From NCBI GenBank assembly GCA_021106775.1, contig JAIOTL010000414.1:1-5301 (forward strand): a DNA stretch of 5,301 bases. Direction: 5' to 3'. Position 1 is the stretch's first letter; each line of letters starts with the position of its first letter. The position numbers were made by a program, and so were the translations under genes. The DNA is from Planctomycetota bacterium. GTDB lineage: Bacteria; Planctomycetota; UBA8742; SKZP01; JAIOTL01. The notes below the pieces were generated by a model that had not been told where the DNA came from, made no database searches, and worked only from the letters and a program-made list of their open reading frames with translations. Positions 1 to 5,301 of this stretch are shown in pieces.

Positions 1-364
1 TGTAGGCAAGCACGTTAAGCAGACCGGCAACTGCCAGATAAAGTATGCCGATTTCATAAAATTTTGTATCAATAAAAGGCTGAGTTACAATAATATGCGG
101 ACTCATGTACGTCGAAGCAATCGAAGGTGCACCAACGAGATACTGTAGATAATACATCACTGGATGCCGGTCTAGAGTCTGTGCGGTAAACGCATAATTC
201 TGTGTGATAATTAGTCCAATGAAAAACGATATAAGCACGGAAATACAAACCAGAAAGCCCTTCAGGATTTTGCCCCGTACGAAATATGCGCCTCCAGGAA
301 CCAGAACTCCTGCAAACAATGCGAGATACAATTGTGCCATTCTCTGTTTCAACTTGTCTGCCAC
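1..364 (-). CDS. small polytopic membrane protein, DUF6677/TM2-like (C-terminus beyond the left edge)
   Basis: Only the first 121 codons are present; the frame stays open to the window edge. The start chosen is the GTG at 364-362, because GGAG lies six bases upstream; the in-frame ATG at 340 has no comparable site. The N-terminus is short and basic (ADKLKQR). A hydrophobic segment follows at about residues 12-29 with the motif LVPGGAYFVRGKILKG (21-36), then a second at about 37-54. A conserved-looking DRHPVMYYLQYL stretch sits at 65-76, and a third hydrophobic segment with YEIGILYLAVAGLLNVLAY lies at 103-121. The pattern of VPG-G-x-Y/F-x-x-G-K-x-x-K-G, a DRHP loop and a terminal VAGLLN helix resembles my recollection of the DUF6677 family and is loosely like TM2 proteins. 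The function of such proteins is unknown; an inner-membrane location is inferred from hydrophobicity. The family name is from memory and not searched, but that this is a real coding region is fairly sure. Confidence 0.75.
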   Translation of the reverse strand, partial: MADKLKQRMAQLYLALFAGVLVPGGAYFVRGKILKGFLVCISVLISFFIGLIITQNYAFTAQTLDRHPVMYYLQYLVGAPSIASTYMSPHIIVTQPFIDTKFYEIGILYLAVAGLLNVLAY

Positions 365-398
365 TGTTCACTCCATAATACGGTGAAATATTTGATTA

Positions 399-426
399 AC
401 TTTACAAATAATTCATTCATTTTCAA
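399..426 (-). promoter_or_regulatory. possible sigma70-type promoter for the DUF6677-like gene
   Basis: Read on the minus strand, TTGAAA (426-421) is followed after 16 bases by TAAAGT (404-399). This is 5/6 and 4/6 to the TTGACA/TATAAT consensus and would give a leader of about 25-30 bases ahead of the GTG at 364. In AT-rich DNA such matches arise easily by chance, so it is only a candidate. The terminators behind the HtrA-like gene make an independent promoter in this gap likely. Confidence 0.3.
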
Positions 427-515
427 CATGTTAATGTACATGCACCACTCATTCTCGGTTAATCCATTTGCCATAGTCAAACCAAGCAATCAGTTTCCAT
501 GATACACATTATTTT

Positions 516-697
516 CATTCTGAATGAAGTGAAGCGAAGCGAATGAAGTGAAGAATCCAGGATAGTCCAGAGAAATGCGAAGATTACTGCATTTCATCAT
601 TTCCAACTGAATTAAAGATACACGTTCAGAATTTAATACATTTGAAGGTAATCCTCGTTTTTTGTTTCGCTAGCCTGGATTCTTCGCTGCGCTCAGT
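516..697. repeat. imperfect inverted-repeat element of about 180 bp, MITE/REP-like
   Basis: The sequence GAAGAATCCAGG at 550-561 is exactly inverted as CCTGGATTCTTC at 674-685, about 112 bp away. The left arm extends outward as a purine-rich GAA/GCGAA run (522-553) and the right arm as GCTGCGCTCAG (686-696). Within the left arm a 13-base unit, GAATGAAGTGAAG, occurs twice (522-534 and 541-553). At the outer left edge TTCATTC and GAATGAA (514-520 and 522-528) form a near-perfect palindrome. The interior has no open frame of note. Arms of the type CTGAGCGAAGCGAAGAATCC are common as short dispersed repeats in many bacterial genomes. Mobility is inferred only from the arm structure; no target-site duplication was clear. 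Confidence 0.5.
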
Positions 698-758
698 TTG
701 ACAAGGATTGTTTACTCATCAAAACCTTTGAATTAAGTGAAATATGCATAGGGTACGC

Positions 759-780
759 AAAAAAACGCACGTTTACCTGC
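759..780 (-). terminator. third, degenerate copy of the intrinsic terminator
   Basis: The T7 tract (765-759) is kept, but one base in the stem is changed. GCAGG on the upstream side faces CGTGC, leaving a G-G mismatch inside a 5-bp stem. It is probably weak or inactive and marks this as the most diverged copy. Confidence 0.3.
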
Positions 781-854
781 CTGCAACAACATCAAGGTTC
801 ATAAATTTGTATTTCAAACAGCCTGTCTTACATACGATGTCATCCACTGGATCG

Positions 855-876
855 AAAAAAACGCAGGTTTACCTGC
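855..876 (-). terminator. second copy of the intrinsic terminator
   Basis: This is the same hairpin as the one overlapping the stop codon, 96 bp further downstream: stem 876-872 with 867-863, loop TAAA, then T7 (861-855). Stem and U tract are intact, so it can act as a back-up terminator for transcription leaving the HtrA-like gene. Confidence 0.55.
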
Positions 877-950
877 CTGCAACAACATCAAAGCTCATAA
901 ATTTGTATTTCAAACAGCCTTTCTTACTTACGATGTCATCCACTGGGTCG

Positions 951-972
951 AAAAAAACGCAGGTTTACCTGC
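951..972 (-). terminator. intrinsic terminator of the HtrA-like gene, overlapping its stop codon
   Basis: On the minus strand GCAGG (972-968), loop TAAA (967-964) and CCTGC (963-959) form a 5-bp, GC-rich stem, followed after one G by seven T (957-951). The TAA stop codon of the HtrA-like gene is 967-965, inside the loop. The U tract exists only in the minus direction, so termination is directed away from the gene. The stem is short, so efficiency may be moderate. Confidence 0.65.
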
Positions 973-2053
973 CTGGGTTGAGCCATTTGTCGCGAAGCAG
1001 GACGTTTTTGAGGATAATTTTGTCATTTCTGATGAACGAAATCTGAATTTCGCTACCGATATTGTATTTTTTCAGTTCTTCATCAAATTCCACTGGTAAT
1101 GACACGAGTTTGTTGGAAATACGGACAATTTCGTCCCCTTCTTTCATGCCGATGCTTGCTGCACCAGTATTCGGCAAAACCGATGCGATTATCAAGGCTG
1201 TTACAGTCGTGGTTCTAGGCTGAAAAATAACTCCAAGATACGGCAGAGGTTTCAAGGTCGAGACGATTCCTTGCGACAATTTATCGAAATCAGCAAGGAT
1301 TGTTTCAATCGGGATGCATGTGCCAACGCCTGTATTTTGCCCGAAAACAGATTTCGTCGAAATCAGATTAAGCATGCCAAGAACTTCACCATCAAGATTA
1401 ATCACAGGCGCACCCGCGTTTCCAAAATTCGCCAGGATGTCCAGGAAATAATATTCAGTCATAAGCATCAATTTTCCGGTGATTGACCCCGAGTTGAAAT
1501 ATATTTGTCTGCTCGTGCTTGAAGCGATAGCAGCAACAGGTGTTCCTGGATTTACTTCGGTATCTGCGAATTTTGGTAATGTCAAGTTTTCAGCATCAAT
1601 TTGCAGTAATGCAATATCGTATTTTTCATTTATTCCGGAAATTCGGGCGGGAAACTCCCTTCCATCACCAAGCGTAACTTCGATGCCGTTTATCCTGCCT
1701 GAAACATTAAATGCGCTTGTTACGATAAATCCGTCTGAGGAAATGACGAACCCGGAAACCGACATGTTTGGACGAACGTTCATATCCGAATTTCCGCATG
1801 TTTTCGCAAGATTTCTAATCATTTCGTTAATTTCTGGCGAATATTTCATCTCCTCCGAATATCTATCAACGCTGATTGAAACAAGCGATTGGCGAACCTT
1901 TTCTGCTGATGCCCGATATTTTTCGGAAATTGCTCTCAAATATTTTTTGTTCTCGTTTTTAATTGAAATATCCTGCGCAATCGACGGCATCAGAAGAATG
2001 AGAATGAGTACGAAGATGAATATTATGAAACCTGCGGATTTTACGTTTATCAT
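965..2053 (-). CDS. exported HtrA/DegP-like PDZ protein lacking catalytic His and Ser (pseudoprotease)
   Basis: The product has 362 residues. The ATG at 2053 is preceded by CAGG seven bases upstream. Residues 7-26 are strongly hydrophobic and end SIA before Gln27, a plausible signal peptide or anchor. A helical stretch (about 32-85) leads into a trypsin-fold domain (about 95-255). Its landmarks are SGFVISSDGFIVT (100-112), YDIALLQID (145-153) and FGNAGAPVINLDGEVLGM (210-227). A PDZ-like domain follows (about 270-350) with LGV, GAASIGMKEGDEIVRI and GSEIQISFIRN. Against the HtrA pattern TNNHVV/DLALL/GNSGGP, His is Phe115, Asp146 is kept, and the nucleophile Ser is Ala213, with the second Gly also Ala. 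Peptidase activity should be absent, so a binding, chaperone or regulatory role in the envelope is inferred. It lies 203 bp downstream of the TPR-cyclophilin gene on the same strand. The fold is clear; the role is unknown. Confidence 0.85.
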   Translation of the reverse strand: MINVKSAGFIIFIFVLILILLMPSIAQDISIKNENKKYLRAISEKYRASAEKVRQSLVSISVDRYSEEMKYSPEINEMIRNLAKTCGNSDMNVRPNMSVSGFVISSDGFIVTSAFNVSGRINGIEVTLGDGREFPARISGINEKYDIALLQIDAENLTLPKFADTEVNPGTPVAAIASSTSRQIYFNSGSITGKLMLMTEYYFLDILANFGNAGAPVINLDGEVLGMLNLISTKSVFGQNTGVGTCIPIETILADFDKLSQGIVSTLKPLPYLGVIFQPRTTTVTALIIASVLPNTGAASIGMKEGDEIVRISNKLVSLPVEFDEELKKYNIGSEIQISFIRNDKIILKNVLLRDKWLNPGR

Positions 2054-2134
2054 CTGTTTACCTGTAATTTAGATTTTATTAAATTTACCATATCCTTCTA
2101 TTTACTCTAAGCTGTGTTTGAAAAATATCTTTTA

Positions 2135-2216
2135 GTGTCATTCCCAACTTGATTGGAAATCCAGCGAATACAAGAAAATTCAAAGTTCTGGATTCCTGCT
2201 TTCGCAGGAATGACAC
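2135..2216. repeat. palindromic intergenic repeat of the ATTCC-N8-GGAAT (dRS3-like) type
   Basis: The outer arms GTGTCATTCC (2135-2144) and GGAATGACAC (2207-2216) are perfectly inverted. An inner pair, GGAAATCCAG (2155-2164) and CTGGATTCC (2188-2196), matches except for one extra A. The right half contains a perfect 8-bp stem, ATTCCTGC/GCAGGAAT (2192-2199 with 2204-2211). Its loop reads GAAA on the minus strand, a stable tetraloop. The left half has only the weaker CCAA/TTGG stem (2144-2147 with 2153-2156). The 20-base core has the same form as the neisserial dRS3 repeat, and similar TGTCATTCC repeats are scattered in many genomes; kinship is by appearance only. It lies between two genes transcribed on the minus strand. 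No U tract follows, so it is not a clear intrinsic terminator but could stabilise or divide a shared transcript. Confidence 0.7.
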
Positions 2217-2256
2217 CCATCAATTGTTTCTTGACAGTACACTTGCTGTTCAAGCG

Positions 2257-4671
2257 TTATTTCTTCGGCGCATACTTCGGCAGGTAGTTCACATCCTTGC
2301 GCTTTCGAATAATATCAATGGTATAAATCATATCGTTCGCTTCGAGTGCGTAAATAACATCCATGCCGTCGATGACACGCCCGAAAACCGTTCGAATCCT
2401 GTTCAGCCAGGGAATTGCATGCAGGGAAATGAAAAACTCAGTGTTTTCACTTGCTTTCACGTCAGGCTCATTAACCATAGCAAGTGTGCCGGTGAAAAAT
2501 AGTCGTTTATTTGGCATAGTTTCAATATTTCCAGGTGGATTTTCAACTGTACCAGCCTGCACAATCAAACCTTTGACAATAGTGTCGAATTTATTGCCCT
2601 TGTAAAGTCCTGATTCGATATTCTTGATGAAATTTTTCACAGCATTAGGTGCGTCGTCTTCAAAAAGCTCAAGTGTAATCGCCCCTTTCTCAGTAAATAT
2701 CCGCACAACAGGTAGATTGTTTTTCGCATCACTTTCACGGAATTTCTTCTCCTGCTCCCAATATTTAGGGTACTTAACAATATCAGCATAGCTCGTTACA
2801 TAATTATTCACGCTGGAATGCTTGTATTTCCACATTTCCTTAAGTTCTTCGTAGATTTCTGCAGCTTTAACAAAATTGTCCACAGCAATATTAGCAATCA
2901 TATATTCCGCTACAATTTTCTCGCTTGAGACAACTCCGCTGCTCGTTTGTCTCGGAAATTTCCTATCCTGAATCAGTTTGTACAACATTGTCAAATATTT
3001 TGCATACAATTGGAACATATTCGAGTTCTTGTATTCTCTTGCAAGTTCGAAAACATAAGCGGCATATCTCAGATAAGCGTTGTGCTTGTTGATAATATTT
3101 ATCTCAGCAAGTTTCTTCTCTGCGAGTTCCTTGCGTTTTGCATCTCTTTCAACCTTTATCTCAATTCTTTCAACAGCTTTGTCGATTTGCTCTAAACTCT
3201 TTTCGGTCAACTCAAGCACTCTTTCATATTGTTGGTTGCGCTGGTTCTTTGCGGTTTTGATGCATCTATCAGTCAATTCTTCTGCACTTTTCCGGTCTCT
3301 AATAAAGCAATAATAATGCAAAAGCGATGGCGAAATAGAGATGTCATTTTCTACCAATCCTTGCACAAGTAAGATATATGCTGTGGTATGTTCCAAAAGG
3401 TCCGCGTTATAATAAATTGAAGCAATCCCAACAAGGATTTTTATGTCATCGGAGTATTTCGTTGCCAATCCGTCAAACCATTTCCGCGAAGTCATCAACA
3501 ATTTCTTCGCTTCCGCCAGCTTATCTGCCTTTTTCGAATCATTCAGTTTCTTGGCAGCATTCATCGCTTGAATTGACTGGTCAACGTAGATTTTGCCGAC
3601 CTGAAGTGCAAAGCTCTTATTTTCAGGATATTCTGCAAATAAAAGCCGGAAATGAATCAAAGCAGCATTGAGTTTTCCGGTTTTATCGAGTATCGCACCC
3701 TTGAGGACTTTCGCTTCAAGCATGTACGGATTTATTCGCAGGGCAAGTTCGACAGCATCAAACGCTTCAGTATATTTTTCCAATCTGTTGTAAATATCAG
3801 AAATCGTGTATGCGATGAAAAAATATTCAGCATTAAGCTCGATAATCATCTTAAGATGCTCGATTGCAAGGTCAAAATTCTTATCTTTTAACGCTTCTTC
3901 AGCCTTCTCGAAAATGTAGTATAATGCCAAATAATGATCATTATATTTCTGGATGTCTTTTCGTGTAACGTGCATGTCCTTGTCGATTTTTCCCCAGTTG
4001 TCCACTGATTTCGCGATAAAATATGTTGCAGGTGAGTTCCAACCTTGAAAGTCGCGTGAAAAATAAATCTTTTCATTCGCATCCGCGAGAGCAAATGCCA
4101 GATAAAGTTGTTGTCCAAGCAAACCAGCATTAATTTTAAGCTCAGACAGGTTTATTTTGATTTCACATGTCCAATAATTCTTGTGTACAGCATCGGCTTT
4201 CGCCAGAAATCCCTGATTGGTTATGGGTGTACCTTTGTTTTTGATGTATATGCTTTTATTCAGTGGAGTTTTATGTACGAGATTGTATGGATTGTAGAGG
4301 AATGTGGCGATTGAGTTGTATGAAGTCCCAGCAGCAATCCTGACGAAATTTTTCAGGAAAAACTGACCCGGGACATAAAATCCGAAAAACAGCACACCGC
4401 GTGACTGTTTCACATAAACTTTGCCAATTTTGTCAATTCCACATGGGAACTGTATAGGTTGAATACCGGCATATTCCGTAGATATATTGAGTGTTCCGTC
4501 GAATTTTATTGGCTCTGCTTCTTTGCAAATCATGACGGTTTTGATGATTTTTGTATAAATCGCAGAATTTGTTTTTTTTTCCGCATCCTGAGTGAATAAT
4601 TCTGTGGAGGAGAAGGTTGTTATTAAACAAGCAATCAACATGAAAAGCTTACAGTGCTTATAAAAGTACAT
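2257..4671 (-). CDS. exported CBM9/DOMON-like + TPR + cyclophilin fusion protein, catalytic Arg missing
   Basis: The product has 804 residues. The ATG at 4671 follows GAGGT at ideal spacing. Residues 8-25 form a hydrophobic export signal; LIAC (12-15) also fits a lipobox, though early for one. Residues about 50-225 resemble a CBM9/DOMON-like beta-sandwich: IKFDGTLNISTEYAG (55-69), then YWTCEIKINLSEL (166-178). Residues about 247-350 hold at least three TPR-like helix pairs (KDKNFDLAIEHLKMIIELN; EKYTEAFDAVELALRINP; GKLNAALIHFRLLFAEYPE). Further helices run to about 640, with a charged stretch at 480-525. Residues about 653-790 are a cyclophilin domain: VRIFTEKGAITLELFEDDAP, FDTIVKGLIVQAG, TEFFISL, PWLNRIRTVFG. 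Aligned to human CypA, Gln63, Phe113 and Trp121 are kept (705, 747, 755), but Arg55 is Thr697 and His126 is Arg760. Prolyl isomerase activity is therefore doubtful. A periplasmic or outer-surface binding/scaffold role is inferred. The HtrA-like gene lies downstream and the STAS gene is divergent. Confidence 0.85.
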   Translation of the reverse strand: MYFYKHCKLFMLIACLITTFSSTELFTQDAEKKTNSAIYTKIIKTVMICKEAEPIKFDGTLNISTEYAGIQPIQFPCGIDKIGKVYVKQSRGVLFFGFYVPGQFFLKNFVRIAAGTSYNSIATFLYNPYNLVHKTPLNKSIYIKNKGTPITNQGFLAKADAVHKNYWTCEIKINLSELKINAGLLGQQLYLAFALADANEKIYFSRDFQGWNSPATYFIAKSVDNWGKIDKDMHVTRKDIQKYNDHYLALYYIFEKAEEALKDKNFDLAIEHLKMIIELNAEYFFIAYTISDIYNRLEKYTEAFDAVELALRINPYMLEAKVLKGAILDKTGKLNAALIHFRLLFAEYPENKSFALQVGKIYVDQSIQAMNAAKKLNDSKKADKLAEAKKLLMTSRKWFDGLATKYSDDIKILVGIASIYYNADLLEHTTAYILLVQGLVENDISISPSLLHYYCFIRDRKSAEELTDRCIKTAKNQRNQQYERVLELTEKSLEQIDKAVERIEIKVERDAKRKELAEKKLAEINIINKHNAYLRYAAYVFELAREYKNSNMFQLYAKYLTMLYKLIQDRKFPRQTSSGVVSSEKIVAEYMIANIAVDNFVKAAEIYEELKEMWKYKHSSVNNYVTSYADIVKYPKYWEQEKKFRESDAKNNLPVVRIFTEKGAITLELFEDDAPNAVKNFIKNIESGLYKGNKFDTIVKGLIVQAGTVENPPGNIETMPNKRLFFTGTLAMVNEPDVKASENTEFFISLHAIPWLNRIRTVFGRVIDGMDVIYALEANDMIYTIDIIRKRKDVNYLPKYAPKK

Positions 4672-4852
4672 TTTTACCTCGAGGATATATCAATAATTTT
4701 AGTCATTTTAACAAATTTCTAAAATTAAAAATACACAACCCGAAAAATTCATTTATAATGTTTCAGAATTGGATTGACTCTTAACACACGATAACAATAT
4801 GCTTTAATATATTTTTTATTTTGCAGATTTTTTGAATATTAGAAGGTTTTCT
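4672..4852. promoter_or_regulatory. divergent intergenic promoter region
   Basis: These 181 bp separate the minus-strand TPR-cyclophilin gene from the plus-strand STAS gene and are very AT-rich, so both must be started from here. On the minus side the ribosome binding site GAGGT (4680-4676) is strong, and several AT-rich hexamers could serve as a -10, but no convincing -35/-10 pair stood out. On the plus side AAGG (4843-4846) precedes the ATG at 4853 by six bases. No operator-like palindrome was obvious. Confidence 0.5.
4774..4803 (+). promoter_or_regulatory. candidate sigma70-type promoter of the STAS gene
   Basis: TTGACT (4774-4779) and TATGCT (4798-4803) are separated by 18 bases. They match the consensus at 5/6 and 4/6 and lie about 50 bases ahead of the ATG at 4853, giving a leader of roughly 40 bases. 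It is the best -35 match seen in the divergent gap, but it is a by-eye call in AT-rich DNA. Confidence 0.4.
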
Positions 4853-5301
4853 ATGGGGCTTGATATATTTGCTAATGAGTTAATGGAAAGCAATAAAGGT
4901 AAGATTATTCAATTGCACGGTAACTTTGATGATGCAACATCGATGCAATTTTCCAAATTCATGGAAAGTTTCATTGATGAACATAAGCCAGAAGTTGTTG
5001 TTCTTGACTGCAAGAAAATTACTTCATTTAATTCCAAAGCTTTGACTGCAGTTTCAACTTTGTATAAGAATCTAAAAATTCTGAAAAAAGGTCTGATTCT
5101 TGCAAGGGTTTCACGTCCGATGGTTCCTGTGATTGAAGATATGAAATTCCATGGAAATATCCCTACATACAACGAATTGGAAAGAGCAATCGAAATCGCA
5201 TATTACTTCATCGAAAAAAAATCGCAATACAACAAAAGAAAGTTCGAAAGTATCAGAGAAACTCCTGTAGCACTGAAAAGAGATGAAGAATTTAACAAAG
5301 A
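4853..5301 (+). CDS. STAS-domain (anti-sigma-factor antagonist-like) protein, C-terminus beyond the right edge
   Basis: 149 codons are present and the frame is open to the edge. The ATG at 4853 has AGAAGG at good spacing. Residues about 16-120 follow the STAS plan: a first strand KIIQLHGNFDDATSMQF (17-33), a helix, the central strand VVVLDCKKITSFNSKALTAV (48-67), then LKKGLILARVSRPMVPVIEDM (77-97) and a final helix. In SpoIIAA-type proteins the loop reads DSSG with the first Ser phosphorylated; here it is NSKA (60-63). Ser61 is kept but Asp and Gly are replaced, so regulation by a SpoIIAB-like kinase is uncertain. Beyond residue 121 a basic, charged tail begins (EKKSQYNKRKFESIRE) and continues out of the window, so the protein is longer than a lone STAS domain of about 110 residues. 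It is probably cytoplasmic and regulatory. Nothing links it directly to the divergent envelope genes. Confidence 0.75.
   Translation, partial: MGLDIFANELMESNKGKIIQLHGNFDDATSMQFSKFMESFIDEHKPEVVVLDCKKITSFNSKALTAVSTLYKNLKILKKGLILARVSRPMVPVIEDMKFHGNIPTYNELERAIEIAYYFIEKKSQYNKRKFESIRETPVALKRDEEFNK

Larger units (their letters stand above)
365..756. other. intergenic stretch without a recognisable gene
   Basis: No frame on either strand in this stretch combines a start, a ribosome binding site and a protein-like translation. It contains the leader and candidate promoter of the DUF6677-like gene at its left end. An inverted-repeat element occupies about 516-697. A small 7-bp perfect inverted repeat lies inside that element (572-578 with 589-595). 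The tandem 96-bp repeat begins at its right end. The stretch looks like a landing place for short repeats rather than coding DNA. Confidence 0.6.
757..975. repeat. 96-bp tandem repeat, two full copies and a 26-bp third
   Basis: Copy 1 covers about 757-852 and copy 2 about 853-948. A partial third copy runs about 950-975 and reaches into the last codons of the HtrA-like gene. The spacing of the A7 tracts (759, 855, 951) shows an exact period of 96. Copies 1 and 2 differ at about 7 of 96 positions by hand alignment (about 93% identity). Each copy contains the palindrome GCAGGTTTACCTGC (the copy 1 version has one change) next to A7, which on the minus strand is a terminator hairpin plus U tract. 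Because 96 is a multiple of three, reading frames persist through the array on both strands. On the minus strand, the frame of the upstream gene reads to a TAA at the same place in each copy. The array therefore looks like a duplication of the gene's 3' end and terminator region, or a multi-copy repeat abutting the gene. Confidence 0.85.

Noticed and set aside
69..371. Minus-strand 100-codon open frame starting at 371
   Set aside because: It overlaps the DUF6677-like gene in another frame. Its translation is Ser/Arg/Cys-rich without membrane or domain pattern, whereas the alternative frame gives a coherent membrane protein with a GTG start and ribosome binding site.
757..975. Repeat array considered as CRISPR
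   Set aside because: The units are 96 bp and contiguous, with no alternation of short identical repeats and unique spacers, and no cas gene is nearby.
744..1046. Plus-strand 100-codon open frame with two copies of a 32-residue repeat
   Set aside because: It is made of the 96-bp tandem DNA repeat and then runs antisense into the HtrA-like gene. It has no good ribosome binding site, and the copy differences look unselected. The openness follows from the period being a multiple of three.
1479..2072. Plus-strand 197-codon open frame
   Set aside because: It is entirely antisense to the HtrA-like gene, whose frame carries recognisable protease and PDZ motifs. The antisense translation has no recognisable domain.
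2192..2211. GAAA-capped hairpin considered as intrinsic terminator of the TPR-cyclophilin gene
   Set aside because: The stem is strong, but the minus strand continues CCAGAAC with no U tract, so it is described as part of the palindromic repeat instead.
2231..2236. TTGACA on the plus strand considered as a promoter -35 box
   Set aside because: No plus-strand gene follows, and no suitable -10 box lies 16-18 bases downstream.

Overview
The window is about 5.3 kb of moderately AT-rich bacterial DNA (roughly 40% GC by eye). It carries two complete genes and two genes cut by the window edges. Genes with N-terminal export signals, a DUF6677/TM2-like small membrane protein, a PDZ-bearing HtrA relative and a secreted TPR/cyclophilin protein all point to a bacterium with a cell envelope of the Gram-negative type. 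Planctomycetota/PVC-like or another poorly cultured phylum would fit, but the sequence alone does not fix the lineage.

Layout from left to right: (1) positions 1-364, minus strand, the N-terminal 121 codons of a small polytopic membrane protein that starts at a GTG behind a good ribosome binding site. (2) Positions 365-964, a 600-base gap with no convincing gene. It holds an imperfect inverted-repeat element of about 180 bp (516-697) and a 96-bp tandem repeat (about 757-975) that ends inside the last codons of the next gene and carries its terminator in every copy. (3) Positions 965-2053, minus strand, a 362-aa exported HtrA-like protein with a PDZ domain in which the catalytic His and Ser are replaced (Phe115, Ala213). 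(4) Positions 2054-2256, a 203-bp spacer holding a palindromic repeat of the ATTCC-N8-GGAAT type. (5) Positions 2257-4671, minus strand, an 804-aa exported protein joining a CBM9/DOMON-like beta domain, TPR-type helices, a charged helical stretch and a C-terminal cyclophilin domain that lacks the catalytic Arg. (6) Positions 4672-4852, a divergent promoter region. (7) Positions 4853-5301, plus strand, the start of a STAS-domain protein that runs off the right edge.

The two central genes lie in the same orientation and may be co-transcribed. Both are built on enzymes of envelope protein quality control (an HtrA protease and a peptidyl-prolyl isomerase), and both have lost key active-site residues. 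The most interesting reading is that they act as binding or scaffolding proteins in the envelope rather than as enzymes. That pairing is an inference from neighbourhood and motif loss only. The divergent STAS gene is a cytoplasmic regulatory-type domain and has no demonstrated link to the pair. No mobile element with a transposase, CRISPR array, tRNA or rRNA was seen.
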